A DNA stretch of 64,000 nucleotides, taken from the NCBI GenBank assembly GCA_030433005.1, contig JAUILQ010000001.1:62001-126000 (forward strand). The letters are read 5' to 3'. The notes beneath the pieces were generated by a model. It saw only the letters and a program-made list of their open reading frames with translations. It was not told where the DNA came from and made no database searches. The stretch comes from Alphaproteobacteria bacterium. Lineage in GTDB: Bacteria > Pseudomonadota > Alphaproteobacteria > Kiloniellales > DSM-21159. A program made the translations under genes and the position numbers. This document shows, in pieces, positions 33,923 to 42,840 of this stretch. Numbering within the stretch: position 1 is the first letter of the stretch; every line of letters starts with the position of its first letter.

Positions 33923-34852
33923 ATGCAGGTCAGTGTCATCCTTCCGCTCTACGATCGCCGCGATGCGATCGGCCGGGCGCTCGGCTCGGTCGCCGCCCAG
34001 CAGCTGCAGCCGCTCGAGGTTCTCGTCGTCGACGACGGCTCGCGCGACGACGGTGCCGCCGTCGCCGAGTCCTGGGCCGACCGGCTGCCGGGCCTGCGCG
34101 TGCTGCGCCAGGACAACGCCGGCCCCGGCGCCGCGCGCAATCGGGCGATCGGCGAGGCACGCGGGGAGTGGCTGGCCTTCCTCGATTCCGACGATGTCTG
34201 GCTGCCCGGCAAGCTCGCCGCCGTCGCCGACGCCGTGACGCGCGACGCCGAGGTCGAGCTGGTGCACAGCGAGCGCAGCTACCACTTCCCGGACGGCAGC
34301 CTGCGTCCCGACGGCGGCTGGCCGGCGGCGCGCATGAGCGAGCGCGACTGGCTGTGCGGCACCTTCGCCCTCAAGACCTCGACGGTGGCGGTGCGCCGCT
34401 CGCTGCTCGAGGCGACCGGCATGCTGTTCGCCGAGGACCGGCGCACCTGCGAGGACTACCACCTGTTCTGGCCGGCGATCATGGCCGCGCGGCGCATCGG
34501 CTTCCTGCCCGAGCCGCTGACCGAGATCCACGAGACCGACGGCAGCCTGACCCGCACCGACAACTACACCGAGCTGCTGTCCGACAACATCCGGATCCAG
34601 ACGCGCGTGCTGCGCTGGGCGGCGGCCCGCGCGATCGACGCGGCGCCGCGCGCGGCGCTCGCCGACCTGCAGTACCGCTGCGCCCAGGACCTGCTGCTGG
34701 CGCGCCGGGCGCGCCGCCAGCACGGCCGGCTGCCGGGCGATCTCCGGCTGATCGCCGCACAGCTGCCGGCGCGCCGGGCGCTGCGTGCCCTGGTCTCGGC
34801 GGCCTCGGGGCGTCCGCTGGCCAAGCACGGTCATGCCGCCTCCGCGGCGTAG
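33923..34852 (+). CDS. GT2 family glycosyltransferase
   Basis: A 309-residue GT2 glycosyltransferase: MQVSVILPLYDRRDAIGRAL, VLVVDDGSRDDGA, NAGPGAARNRAIGEARGEWLAFLDSDDVW (metal site DSDD near residue 90), and CEDYHLFWPAIMAARR. The ATG at 33923 directly begins the fold, which supports the start. It is divergent from another GT2 gene with almost no space between the starts, so the promoters must lie within coding sequence. Its 3' end overlaps the convergent sulfotransferase-like gene by 22 bases. Confidence 0.87.
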   Translation: MQVSVILPLYDRRDAIGRALGSVAAQQLQPLEVLVVDDGSRDDGAAVAESWADRLPGLRVLRQDNAGPGAARNRAIGEARGEWLAFLDSDDVWLPGKLAAVADAVTRDAEVELVHSERSYHFPDGSLRPDGGWPAARMSERDWLCGTFALKTSTVAVRRSLLEATGMLFAEDRRTCEDYHLFWPAIMAARRIGFLPEPLTEIHETDGSLTRTDNYTELLSDNIRIQTRVLRWAAARAIDAAPRAALADLQYRCAQDLLLARRARRQHGRLPGDLRLIAAQLPARRALRALVSAASGRPLAKHGHAASAA

Positions 34853-35793
34853 CCCCAGGCGCCCAGGTCCAGGCCCCAGTCGCGCGCCAGCCGCCGGCAG
34901 GCCGGCTCGGCGGTCTCGCGCAGCAGCGCGAGAGTCTCCGGCGAAGGCGGGGCGAAACGCGCGTCGCGGTCGGAGCCCGGGGTCAGGCGCGCCAGCATCC
35001 AGGCCGCGTCGCTGCCATGCCGAAGGCGGCCCAGGCCGGTCGCCGAGGCGATCCGCTCGGCCCGCCGCTGCCGCGCGCCATAGCGCGCATTGACCGGCTC
35101 CGCCGAGCCCTCGGCGAGCGCTCTCGTCGGGCCGGCCTCGAGGCCGAGAATGCCGGCCAGGCGCTCCAGGAACGACTTCGGGCGCGCCCGCCAGTCCTCG
35201 AACAGCAGCAGGTGCACCCGCTCGCGGCCGAAGCGGGCGGCCCAGCGCTCGACCAGACGGTCGGGCTCGAGCAGCCGCGCGTGACTGAGATGGTGGTGAC
35301 GGCGCTCGAGCGCGGCGCGCGCCCAGGCGTCGACGGTCCGATGAGCCCGCAGCTCGGGCGGCGGATGGCGCAGCAGCTGGTAGTAGTGGGAGACCATCAG
35401 CGCCGCCGGCTCGCGCAGGGTCAGCAGAACCCGGGCGTCGGGCAGCAGGTCGGCGGCGACGTCCGCCTTGGCGCCGAGCCCGGCGCCGAAGATGCCGGTG
35501 AAGCGCTCCTCGGAGAGCAGGCGGCAGGATGCGTCGGGCGCGTGCCGGGCGTCCTCGGCCAGCGTCTCGCGCAGCAGGCGGCGCGTCGCCGCCGGCTCGC
35601 AGTCGAGCAGGTCGCCTTCGCGCAGCGTCCGCACGAAGCGGCCGAAGGCGCTGTCCTCGGCGTGCCGGCCTCCCTTGCGGGCCAGCGCCGTGTAGGCGAT
35701 CCGGCCGTGCCGCGCGAAGACGTGCTGCTGCAGCGCCGAGGTGCCGGTCTTCGGCAGGCCGGCGTGAAGGAACAAAGGAGGCGCCCGGTCCAT
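34831..35793 (-). CDS. Sulfotransferase-like protein
   Basis: A 320-residue protein. The N-terminal LFLHAGLPKTGTSALQQHVF is the 5'-phosphosulfate-binding P-loop of sulfotransferases (PKTGTS), and VLLTLREPAALMVSHYYQLL matches the 3'-phosphate-binding block (R..S). It would move a sulfuryl group from PAPS onto a carbohydrate made by the neighbouring glycosyltransferases, in the cytoplasm. No PAPS-synthesis genes are in the window. The gene follows the flippase gene by 4 bases, so they are co-transcribed. Confidence 0.78.
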   Translation of the reverse strand: MDRAPPLFLHAGLPKTGTSALQQHVFARHGRIAYTALARKGGRHAEDSAFGRFVRTLREGDLLDCEPAATRRLLRETLAEDARHAPDASCRLLSEERFTGIFGAGLGAKADVAADLLPDARVLLTLREPAALMVSHYYQLLRHPPPELRAHRTVDAWARAALERRHHHLSHARLLEPDRLVERWAARFGRERVHLLLFEDWRARPKSFLERLAGILGLEAGPTRALAEGSAEPVNARYGARQRRAERIASATGLGRLRHGSDAAWMLARLTPGSDRDARFAPPSPETLALLRETAEPACRRLARDWGLDLGAWGYAAEAA

Positions 35794-35797
35794 CGGC

Positions 35798-37267
35798 TCA
35801 CGCGCCGGGCATGCGGGGGGCGACGCGCCGCAGCAGCGGGCGGCCGAGCCGGGCCGCCTCCGTCGCCAGGGGATGGCGCAGCAGGGCGAGGGTCGCCAGC
35901 GCCGCGACCGCGCCCGCCGCGGCGCCGGCCGCCAGCCTGAGCGCCGCCTCGGACCAGTCGCCCTCGCCCGGTCCAAGCGCCGCCCCGACCGCGACGATCG
36001 CGGCGGCGGTGGCCAGCACCGCCGCCGCGGAGCGCCACAGCGCGCCGAGCTGGGCGGCGGCGGTGAGCTCCAGGCGCGGCGCGAGCACGGCCTGATAGAG
36101 GCCGGTGCGCAGCAGCCGGGCGGCGAGCAGCGACCAGGCCACGGCCTCCAGCGAGAGCTGGGCCGCGCCCAGGACCAGGGCAATGCGCGCGGCGGAATGG
36201 ATCGAGGTCACGCGGACCTCGTCGCGCAGGCGGTCGAGGGCCATCAGGAAGTCGGCGTTGAGCACGTTGAACACGCCGAGCAGGCTGCCGAGGACCAGCA
36301 CCTGGATCAGCGGCACGACCTCCAGCCAGCGCTCGCCGAACAGCACAAAGACCAGCGGCTGCGCGAGCAGGCCGACCGCCGCCAGCGCCGGCCAGAGTAC
36401 CGCCGACAGATAGGAGAGCTTGAGCAGGAAGGCGGGCGCGAGGCTCTCGCCGCGGCGTGTCAGGTCGGTGAGCGCGGGCAGGCAGACCGACTGGACCGCG
36501 CCCATCAGCGGCTGCTGGAAGAAGCGGGTCGTGCCCTGGGCGCGGCTGAACAGGCCGGCCGGCGCGAAGCCCAGGAAACGGCCGATGACGATGTCCGGGG
36601 CGACGCGGCCGAGCTCGGTCAGGCAGTGCGTGAACGAGACCAGGCCGCCGAAGCCGAGCACCGCCCGCCAGCCGCCGAGATGCGGCAGGAAGCGCCGCCA
36701 GGAGACGGTGTGCGGCAGCACCGCCAGGGACATCACGGCGGTCTGGATCAGCGCCGCCCAGACCATGCTCATGTAGCCGGCGCCGGCGACGGCGAGGCTC
36801 ACCGCCGAGACGGCGTAGGCGGCCGTGGCCAGCAGGTTGGCGCGGAACAGCAGGTCGAAGCGCATGTCCCGGCGCAGCAGCGCCAGGGTCGGCATGTTGA
36901 GCGGCAGCAGGAAGAAGTTCGCCGCCAGGACCGTGAGCGCCCGGGCGACCCGCTCGTCGTCGTAGAAGGCGGCGGCCGGTTCCGCCAGGGCGACGACGCA
37001 GAGCCCCACGGCGCCCGAGATCAGCATCCCGAGCGTGAAGACGGTGCGCACGCGCGGCTCGTCGACCGTGTCGGCCCTGACCAGATAGGCGCCCAGCCCG
37101 AAGTCGCGCAGGATCTGGCCGAGGGTGAGCGAGGCGACGACGACCGAGTAGACGCCGATCTCCTCGGGGCTCAGCAGGCGCGCCAGCGCGACGTTGCTGG
37201 CGAAATGGATCGCCAGGGTGACGTGCCGGTTTGCGAAGGACCAGAAGAAGCTGTGCCGGAAATCCAT
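35798..37267 (-). CDS. Polysaccharide/oligosaccharide flippase, MOP superfamily (Wzx-like)
   Basis: A 489-residue integral membrane protein with about 12 to 14 hydrophobic segments, starting with the typical MDFRHSFFWSFANRHVTLAIHFASN, followed by ARLLSPEEIGVYSVVVASL and GYMSMVWAALIQTAVMS. This is the WzxC-like branch of the polysaccharide synthesis flippases, which move undecaprenyl-linked oligosaccharides across the inner membrane. In an island with glycosyltransferases and a sulfotransferase it should export the assembled glycan repeat. No Wzy polymerase or Wza/Wzc genes are seen in the window. Confidence 0.88.
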   Translation of the reverse strand: MDFRHSFFWSFANRHVTLAIHFASNVALARLLSPEEIGVYSVVVASLTLGQILRDFGLGAYLVRADTVDEPRVRTVFTLGMLISGAVGLCVVALAEPAAAFYDDERVARALTVLAANFFLLPLNMPTLALLRRDMRFDLLFRANLLATAAYAVSAVSLAVAGAGYMSMVWAALIQTAVMSLAVLPHTVSWRRFLPHLGGWRAVLGFGGLVSFTHCLTELGRVAPDIVIGRFLGFAPAGLFSRAQGTTRFFQQPLMGAVQSVCLPALTDLTRRGESLAPAFLLKLSYLSAVLWPALAAVGLLAQPLVFVLFGERWLEVVPLIQVLVLGSLLGVFNVLNADFLMALDRLRDEVRVTSIHSAARIALVLGAAQLSLEAVAWSLLAARLLRTGLYQAVLAPRLELTAAAQLGALWRSAAAVLATAAAIVAVGAALGPGEGDWSEAALRLAAGAAAGAVAALATLALLRHPLATEAARLGRPLLRRVAPRMPGA

Positions 37268-37417
37268 GAGGCGTCCGCGTGCGCCGCGCCGCTCGGCAGC
37301 GATGCGGCCATGCGCTCTCGTTGCGCCGGCGGACCGTCGCGATTCCCGCCGAAGCTCTCCAGGTCAACTGCACGCCTGCCCGATCGTTCCGGGTTCTCCC
37401 AGACCGCGGGCGCCCGC

Positions 37418-37789
37418 TCACTCGCGCGGGGCGCTCGGGCGGGTCAGCACGAAGATCGCGGCGCCGGCGAGCGCCACGGCCTGGACCGCCAGGATCCAGG
37501 GCCGCACGCCGGCCAGCCAGCTGCCGGCGAAGGTCGCGGCCATGACCGCGACCGACAGCGCCTTGGTGCGCCGGGAGATCGCGCCCTCGCGTCGCCAGTT
37601 CTCGATCATCGGACCGAAGGTGCGATGGTTCGTCAGCCAGGCGTGCAGGCGCGGCGAGGAGCGCGCGAAGGCGAAGGCGGCGAGCAGCACGAAGGGCGTG
37701 GTCGGCAGCAGCGGCAGCACCACGCCGGCGCCGCCCAGGCCCAGGGCCGTGACCCCGAGGACCAGCCAGAGCGCCCTGCGGCTCACCAT
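37418..37789 (-). CDS. YbaN family (DUF454) membrane protein
   Basis: A 123-residue inner-membrane protein. The family signature LGVTALGLGGAGVVLPLLPTTPFVLLAAFAFARSSPR (in pieces LPLLPTTPF and FARSSPR) is followed by LHAWLTNHRTFGPMIENWRREGAI and two more hydrophobic segments. The function of DUF454 is not known; members often lie near respiratory or haem genes, as here beside the nap operon on the opposite strand. Confidence 0.9.
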   Translation of the reverse strand: MVSRRALWLVLGVTALGLGGAGVVLPLLPTTPFVLLAAFAFARSSPRLHAWLTNHRTFGPMIENWRREGAISRRTKALSVAVMAATFAGSWLAGVRPWILAVQAVALAGAAIFVLTRPSAPRE

Positions 37790-37985
37790 GGCCTGCTCAC
37801 CATGACCGGCTCACCGTGGTCGGCTCGGCTCGGGAAGGGGTGCTGGAATCAAGCCGACGTCTTCCTGCTCGGGTCCGCTGCTGGCTCCGCCTTACTACCC
37901 GATGACCGGCGGGTGGGCCAGAGAGCCTCGCCGGGCGATTTCGCCGCGCCTCGGCTCGGCCCCGGAACGCCCGGATTCTGCCCGT

Positions 37986-37999
37986 TTGCGCGCCAGGAA
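37986..37999. promoter_or_regulatory. Weak NnrR-like site before nap (TTGCG-CGCC-AGGAA)
   Basis: Matches TTGCG-N4-CGCAA at 8 of 10 positions; the right half is degenerate. The centre is about 80 bp before the napE ATG, the same distance as for the stronger sites before pseudoazurin and nor. No TTGAT-N4-ATCAA Fnr box is seen here. Alone it would be unconvincing. Confidence 0.3.
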
Positions 38000-38071
38000 G
38001 CCTGGAAATCAGGCAGGACGGCTTCCGCTGCCGGCTCTCGATTGTTAGTGTACGTCATCGGAGGTCGCAGG

Positions 38072-38317
38072 ATGCAGCAATCCGAAACATACGCCGATCC
38101 GAACCGGTCCGGCGCGCCCCAATCCGGCCCGCCCCAGTCCGGCCCGCCCCAGTCCGCGCCCCGGCTGCTGACCGGGCGCCGGGGCGAGTGGACCGTCTTC
38201 GCGGTGCTCGCCGTGCTGATCTGGCCGTTCGTCGCGGTCGGCGTCGTCGGCGGCTACGGCTTTCTCGTGTGGATGTTCCAGCTGATTTTCGGCCCGCCGG
38301 GGCCGCCGGCGGGCTAG
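38072..38317 (+). CDS. napE: Periplasmic nitrate reductase accessory protein NapE
   Basis: An 81-residue small membrane protein. After a proline/glutamine-rich N terminus (APQSGPPQSGPPQ, from a 15-bp DNA repeat) comes LLTGRRGEWTVFAVLAVLIWPF and a single membrane helix ending GYGFLVWMFQLIFGPPGPP, typical of NapE. Its role in nitrate reduction is poorly known and it is dispensable in some hosts. GGAGG lies 7 bases before the ATG. First gene of napEFDABC; only four bases separate it from napF. Confidence 0.88.
   Translation: MQQSETYADPNRSGAPQSGPPQSGPPQSAPRLLTGRRGEWTVFAVLAVLIWPFVAVGVVGGYGFLVWMFQLIFGPPGPPAG
38115..38159. repeat. Short tandem repeat in napE (15-bp unit CGCCCCAGTCCGGCC)
   Basis: Three adjacent 15-bp units, the first with one change and the third diverged at its end, encode the PQSGP repeats at the start of NapE. 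In frame, so it only changes linker length. Confidence 0.8.
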
Positions 38318-38321
38318 CCCG

Positions 38322-38888
38322 ATGGGCCGCCGCGCCGCCGAGGGCATGCCCGACCCGGCTCGCCGAGCCTTCCTGCGCGGACGCGCCCGCCCGGAGCCGG
38401 CGCCGCTGCGCCCGCCGTGGGCGGCCGAGGACTTCGAGACGGCCTGCACGGGCTGCGGCGACTGCCTGTCGGCCTGTCCCGAAGCGATTCTGGTGCGCGG
38501 CGCCGGCGGGCTCCCCGAGGTCGACTTCGCACGCGGCGAATGCAGCTTCTGTCGCGCCTGCGTCGAAGCCTGTTCGGAGCCGGCCTTCGCGCCGGAGGCC
38601 GACCCGCCCTGGCATCTCGAGGTCCGCATCGGCGAGGACTGCCTGGCCCGCCGGGGCGTGCTCTGCCAGAGCTGCGGCGACAGCTGCCCCGAGGCCGCCA
38701 TCCGCTTCGCGCCGCTGCTCGGTGCCGCGCCGCAGCCCGCCGTCGACGCCGAGGCCTGCAGCGGCTGCGGGGCCTGCGTCTCGGCCTGTCCGGCCGAGGC
38801 CGTCGCCGTGCTGGCCGCCGATCCCGCTTCGGGGTATCGCCATCCGGCGGGAACGAAAGGCGTGGCGGCGGAGGTCGGCGATGGCTGA
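38322..38888 (+). CDS. napF: Ferredoxin-type protein NapF
   Basis: A 188-residue cytoplasmic iron-sulfur protein. Four Cys groups are visible: CTGCGDCLSACP, CSFCRACVEAC, C-x7-CQSCGDSCP and CSGCGACVSACP, enough for three or four 4Fe-4S clusters. NapF interacts with the NapA precursor and is thought to help its iron-sulfur cluster or molybdenum site mature before Tat export. It overlaps napD by eight bases. Confidence 0.93.
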   Translation: MGRRAAEGMPDPARRAFLRGRARPEPAPLRPPWAAEDFETACTGCGDCLSACPEAILVRGAGGLPEVDFARGECSFCRACVEACSEPAFAPEADPPWHLEVRIGEDCLARRGVLCQSCGDSCPEAAIRFAPLLGAAPQPAVDAEACSGCGACVSACPAEAVAVLAADPASGYRHPAGTKGVAAEVGDG

Positions 38889-39198
38889 GCCGACGCACAT
38901 CTCCAGCCTGCTCGTCTACCTGCGCCCCGAGGCCGCCGACCGCGTCGCCGAGGCGATCCTCGCGCTCGGCAACGCCGAGATCGCGGCGCGCGAGGAAGGC
39001 CGGCTCGTCGTCGTGCTCGAGGCCGAGCACGAGGGCGTGCTGTCCGATCACATGACCAAGATCAACCTGATGCCGGACGTCTATGTCGCGGCCATGGTGT
39101 TTCACCAGGTCGACGACGGCTCGGAGGACGCCGCCGAGGCGAGCCAGGGGGAAACCGGCACACCGGAGGAAGGGAGCCATGAAGCTCAGTCGTCGTGA
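38881..39198 (+). CDS. napD: NapA-specific chaperone NapD
   Basis: A 105-residue cytoplasmic chaperone: [21 protein letters not shown] and [25 protein letters not shown] are typical NapD blocks (ferredoxin-like fold). NapD binds the Tat signal peptide of NapA and holds back export until the cofactor is in place. The acidic C-terminal tail (about 20 residues) is longer than usual. The gene overlaps napF at its start and napA at its end (20 bases). Confidence 0.93.
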   Translation: MAEPTHISSLLVYLRPEAADRVAEAILALGNAEIAAREEGRLVVVLEAEHEGVLSDHMTKINLMPDVYVAAMVFHQVDDGSEDAAEASQGETGTPEEGSHEAQSS

Positions 39199-41674
39199 CG
39201 TCATCAAGTCCCAGGCCGCCGGCGTCGCCGCGGCGGCCGCCGGCATCTCGATGCCGGCCCGGGCCCAGCCGGTCGAGGGCGGCAAGGAAGCGCTCGGCAT
39301 CAAGTGGTCGAAGGCGCCCTGCCGCTTCTGCGGCACCGGCTGCTCGGTCATGGTCGGCGTCCAGCAGGACCGCGTCGTGGCGACCCACGGCGACACCCAG
39401 GCCGAGGTCAACCGCGGACTGAACTGCGTCAAGGGTTACTTCCTGTCGAAGATCATGTACGGCGCCGACCGGCTGCAGAAGCCGCTGCTGCGCATGCGCG
39501 ACGGCGAGTACGCCAAGGACGGCGAGTTCCAGGAGGTCAGCTGGGAGCGCGCCTTCGACGAGATGGCCCGGCAGTGGAAGCGGGTGCTGCGCGAGAAGGG
39601 GCCGGAGGCGATCGGCATGTTCGGCTCCGGCCAGTGGACGGTCTGGGAGGGCTACGCCGCCTCCAAGCTGATGAAGGCCGGCTTCCGTTCCAACAACATC
39701 GACCCCAACGCGCGCCACTGCATGGCCTCGGCGGTCGCCGCCTTCATGCGCACCTTCGGCATCGACGAGCCGATGGGCTGCTACGACGACTTCGAGCACG
39801 CCGACGCCTTCGTGCTGTGGGGCTCCAACATGGCGGAGATGCACCCGATCCTCTGGACGCGCCTGACCGACCGCCGGCTGAGCGCGCCCCACGTCAAGGT
39901 CGCGGTGCTCTCGACCTTCACGCACCGCAGCTCGGATCTCGCCGACATCCCGATGATCTTCACGCCGGGCACCGACCTCGCGATCGCCAACTACATCGCC
40001 AACTACCTGATCCAGAACGACGCGGTGAACTGGGACTTCGTCGAGCGCAACACCGGCTTCTGGCTCGGCAACCAGGACATCGGCTACGGCCTGCGCGACG
40101 AGCATCCGCTGCAGCAGAAGGCGGCGCACGCCGGCGATCCCGGCGGCATGCAGCAGATCGACTTCGAGGCCTACAAGGAGTTCGTCTCCAGCTATACCCG
40201 CGACTACGTCGAGGAGCTGACCGGCGTGCCCGGCGACCGGCTCGACCAGCTGGCCGAGCTCTACGCCGACCCCGACCGCAAGGTCATGAGCCTCTGGACC
40301 ATGGGCTTCAACCAGCACGTCCGCGGCGTCTGGGCCAACCACCTCGTCTACAACCTGCATCTCCTGACCGGGAAGATCTCCGAGCCGGGCAACAGCCCCT
40401 TCTCGCTGACCGGCCAGCCCTCGGCCTGCGGCACGGCGCGCGAGGTCGGCACCTTCGCGCACCGCCTGCCCGCCGACATGGTGGTCGCCAACCCCGAGCA
40501 CCGGGCCTTCGCGGAGAAGGTCTGGAAGCTGCCCGCGGGCCTGATCCCCGAGAAGCCCGGCTATCACGCCGTGCTGCAGGACCGGAAGCTCAAGGACGGC
40601 GAGCTCAACGTCTACTGGGTCCAGGTCAACAACAACATGCAGGCGGCGCCCAACATCCTGAACGAGACCTATCCGGGCTACCGCAACCCCAAGAACTTCA
40701 TCGTCGTCTCCGACGCCTATCCGACGGCGACGACCTCGGCGGCGGACCTGATCCTGCCGACCGCCATGTGGGTCGAGAAGGAGGGCGCCTACGGCAACGC
40801 CGAGCGGCGCACCCAGTTCTGGCACCAGCTGGTCCAGGCGCCCGGCGAGTCGCGCTCCGACCTCTGGCAGCTCATGGAGTTCTCCAAGCGCTTCACGACC
40901 GACGAGGTCTGGCCGGCGGAGATCCTGGACGCCAACCCGGAGTATCGCGGCAAGACGCTGTTCGAGGTGCTCTACGGCAACGGCCAGGTCGACGCCTACG
41001 GACTCGACGACCTGGATCCGGACTACGCCAACGACGAGGCGCAGCACTTCGGCTTCTACGTCCAGAAGGGCCTGTTCGAGGAGTACGCCGTGTTCGGCCG
41101 CGACCACGGCCACGACCTGGCCGACTTCGACACCTACCACCGCGAGCGCGGGCTGCGCTGGCCGGTGGTCGGCGGCGAGGAGACGAAGTGGCGCTACCGC
41201 GCCGGCTACGACCCCTACGTCAAGGCCGGCGAGGGCGTCGAGTTCTACGGCCGGCCCGACGGCCGCGCGCGGATCATGGCGCTGCCCTACGAGCCGCCGG
41301 CCGAGGCGCCGGACGAGGAGTACGACCTCTGGCTGGTCACCGGCCGGGTGCTCGAGCACTGGCACTCGGGCTCGATGACGCTGCGCGTGCCCGAGCTCTA
41401 CAAGGCCTTCTCCGGCGCGCGCTGCTTCATGCATCCGCTCGACGCCCAGGATCGCGGCCTCCGGCGCGGCTCGGAGATCCGCCTGGTCTCGCGGCGCGGC
41501 GAGATCGTCACCCGCGTCGAGACGCGCGGCCGCAACCGGCCGCCGCGCGGCGTGATCTTCGTGCCCTGGTTCGACGCCAGCCAGCTGATCAACAAGTGCA
41601 CGCTCGACGCCACCGACCCGATCTCCAAGCAGACCGACTTCAAGAAATGCGCCGTCAAGGTGCTCTCGGCCTAG
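39179..41674 (+). CDS. napA: Periplasmic nitrate reductase catalytic subunit NapA
   Basis: An 831-residue molybdoprotein. The N terminus is a Tat signal ([13 protein letters not shown], cleavage near ARAQ). The 4Fe-4S cluster ligands are in [10 protein letters not shown] and GLNCVKGY, and the molybdenum ligand is the Cys in [10 protein letters not shown]. Bis-MGD-binding blocks follow through the C terminus ([28 protein letters not shown]). It reduces nitrate to nitrite in the periplasm with electrons from NapC through NapB. Start ATG 39179 has GGAGGAAGGGAG upstream. Confidence 0.97.
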   Translation: MKLSRRDVIKSQAAGVAAAAAGISMPARAQPVEGGKEALGIKWSKAPCRFCGTGCSVMVGVQQDRVVATHGDTQAEVNRGLNCVKGYFLSKIMYGADRLQKPLLRMRDGEYAKDGEFQEVSWERAFDEMARQWKRVLREKGPEAIGMFGSGQWTVWEGYAASKLMKAGFRSNNIDPNARHCMASAVAAFMRTFGIDEPMGCYDDFEHADAFVLWGSNMAEMHPILWTRLTDRRLSAPHVKVAVLSTFTHRSSDLADIPMIFTPGTDLAIANYIANYLIQNDAVNWDFVERNTGFWLGNQDIGYGLRDEHPLQQKAAHAGDPGGMQQIDFEAYKEFVSSYTRDYVEELTGVPGDRLDQLAELYADPDRKVMSLWTMGFNQHVRGVWANHLVYNLHLLTGKISEPGNSPFSLTGQPSACGTAREVGTFAHRLPADMVVANPEHRAFAEKVWKLPAGLIPEKPGYHAVLQDRKLKDGELNVYWVQVNNNMQAAPNILNETYPGYRNPKNFIVVSDAYPTATTSAADLILPTAMWVEKEGAYGNAERRTQFWHQLVQAPGESRSDLWQLMEFSKRFTTDEVWPAEILDANPEYRGKTLFEVLYGNGQVDAYGLDDLDPDYANDEAQHFGFYVQKGLFEEYAVFGRDHGHDLADFDTYHRERGLRWPVVGGEETKWRYRAGYDPYVKAGEGVEFYGRPDGRARIMALPYEPPAEAPDEEYDLWLVTGRVLEHWHSGSMTLRVPELYKAFSGARCFMHPLDAQDRGLRRGSEIRLVSRRGEIVTRVETRGRNRPPRGVIFVPWFDASQLINKCTLDATDPISKQTDFKKCAVKVLSA

Positions 41675-41687
41675 GGAGGACGATGTC

Positions 41688-42146
41688 ATGAGAGCCTGGA
41701 CCATAGCGCTGGCGCTCGCCCTCTCGGCGACGCTCGCCGTCGCCTCGGCGCTGGCCCAGCGCGGCGACGCGCCGCGGCTCACCGGCAGCCAGCCGCTGCC
41801 GAGCTCGAGCCCGGCGCCCTCGCTGGCCGAGCCGGTCACCGACGTGGGCCGGCAGATGCGCAACTACCCGGAGCAGCCGCCGGTCATCCCGCACGACATC
41901 GAGGGCTATCAGCTGACGCTGCAGACCAACGCCTGCATGACCTGCCACAAGCGGCAGTACGTCGAGCGCTCGGGCGCGCCGATGATCTCGATCACGCACT
42001 TCCAGGACCGCGACGGCCAGATGCTCGCCGACGTCGCGCCGCGGCGCTACTTCTGCACCCAGTGCCACGTCCAGCAGACCGACGCCCAGCCGCTGGTCGA
42101 GAACCTCTTCGTCGACATGCTCGAGCTCAGCGGAAGCGCGAACTAG
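41688..42146 (+). CDS. napB: Periplasmic nitrate reductase dihaem cytochrome subunit NapB
   Basis: A 152-residue periplasmic cytochrome with a signal peptide (residues 1-25). Two CXXCH haem sites are visible (CMTCH and CTQCH), and the family blocks RNYPEQPPVIPHDIEGYQ and ERSGAPMISITHFQDR are present. It carries electrons from NapC to NapA. It follows napA by 13 bases and precedes napC by three. Confidence 0.96.
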   Translation: MRAWTIALALALSATLAVASALAQRGDAPRLTGSQPLPSSSPAPSLAEPVTDVGRQMRNYPEQPPVIPHDIEGYQLTLQTNACMTCHKRQYVERSGAPMISITHFQDRDGQMLADVAPRRYFCTQCHVQQTDAQPLVENLFVDMLELSGSAN

Positions 42147-42149
42147 GCG

Positions 42150-42803
42150 ATGGGCGGGCTCAAGCGCTACCTGCGCGCCTTCTGGCGCATCGCCTCGCGG
42201 CCGAGCGCGCACCTGCCGCTCGGCCTGCTGACGCTCGGCGGCTTCCTGTTCGGCGTTATCTTCTGGGGCGGCTTCAACACCGCCCTGGAGGTGACCAACA
42301 CGGAGGAATTCTGCATCTCCTGTCACGAGATGCGCGACAACGTCTACCAGGAGCTGACGCAGACGGTGCACTTCACCAACCGCACGGGCGTGCGTGCGAC
42401 CTGCCCGGACTGCCACGTGCCGCACGACTGGACCGACAAGATCGCGCGCAAGATGCAGGCCTCCAAGGAGGTCTGGGGCCATCTGTTCGGCACCATCTCG
42501 ACGCCGGCCAAGTTCCAGGAGCACCGCCTGGCGCTGGCCAAGCACGAGTGGGCGCGGCTCAAGGCCAACGACAGCCTGGAGTGCCGCAACTGCCACAGCA
42601 CCGAGGCGATGGACCTGGTCGCCCAGAACAGCCGTGCCGAACGCATCCACCAGGAGTACCTGTTCAGCGGCGAGCGCACCTGCATCGACTGCCACAAGGG
42701 CATCGCCCACCGGCTGCCCGACATGACCGGCATCGAGCCGGGCTGGAAGGTCGACGAGGAGCTGCGCGGCCCCGCTCCGGAGGAGCGGCCGGCGGGCTCG
42801 TGA
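42150..42803 (+). CDS. napC: Tetrahaem c-type cytochrome NapC
   Basis: A 217-residue NapC/NirT family cytochrome. One N-terminal membrane anchor ([20 protein letters not shown]) is followed by a periplasmic domain with four CXXCH sites: CISCH, CPDCH, CRNCH and CIDCH. It oxidises quinol in the membrane and passes electrons to NapB. There are no napGH genes, so NapC is the only quinol route in this operon. Last gene of the operon; a GC-rich inverted stretch separates it from the convergent nnrS. Confidence 0.96.
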   Translation: MGGLKRYLRAFWRIASRPSAHLPLGLLTLGGFLFGVIFWGGFNTALEVTNTEEFCISCHEMRDNVYQELTQTVHFTNRTGVRATCPDCHVPHDWTDKIARKMQASKEVWGHLFGTISTPAKFQEHRLALAKHEWARLKANDSLECRNCHSTEAMDLVAQNSRAERIHQEYLFSGERTCIDCHKGIAHRLPDMTGIEPGWKVDEELRGPAPEERPAGS

Positions 42804-42840
42804 GGCCCGCCGGCGCCGGCCGCTGCCGGCCGAGGCGCGC

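Noticed and set aside
37790..38071. Searched the nap promoter region for an Fnr box (TTGAT-N4-ATCAA)
   Set aside because: None is present; only the weak NnrR-like site at 37986 was found and reported with low confidence.
39062..41863. A 933-codon open frame antisense to napA
   Set aside because: napA is certain from its Tat signal, cluster and molybdenum motifs; the antisense product is low-complexity Val/Asp/Gly/Leu sequence.
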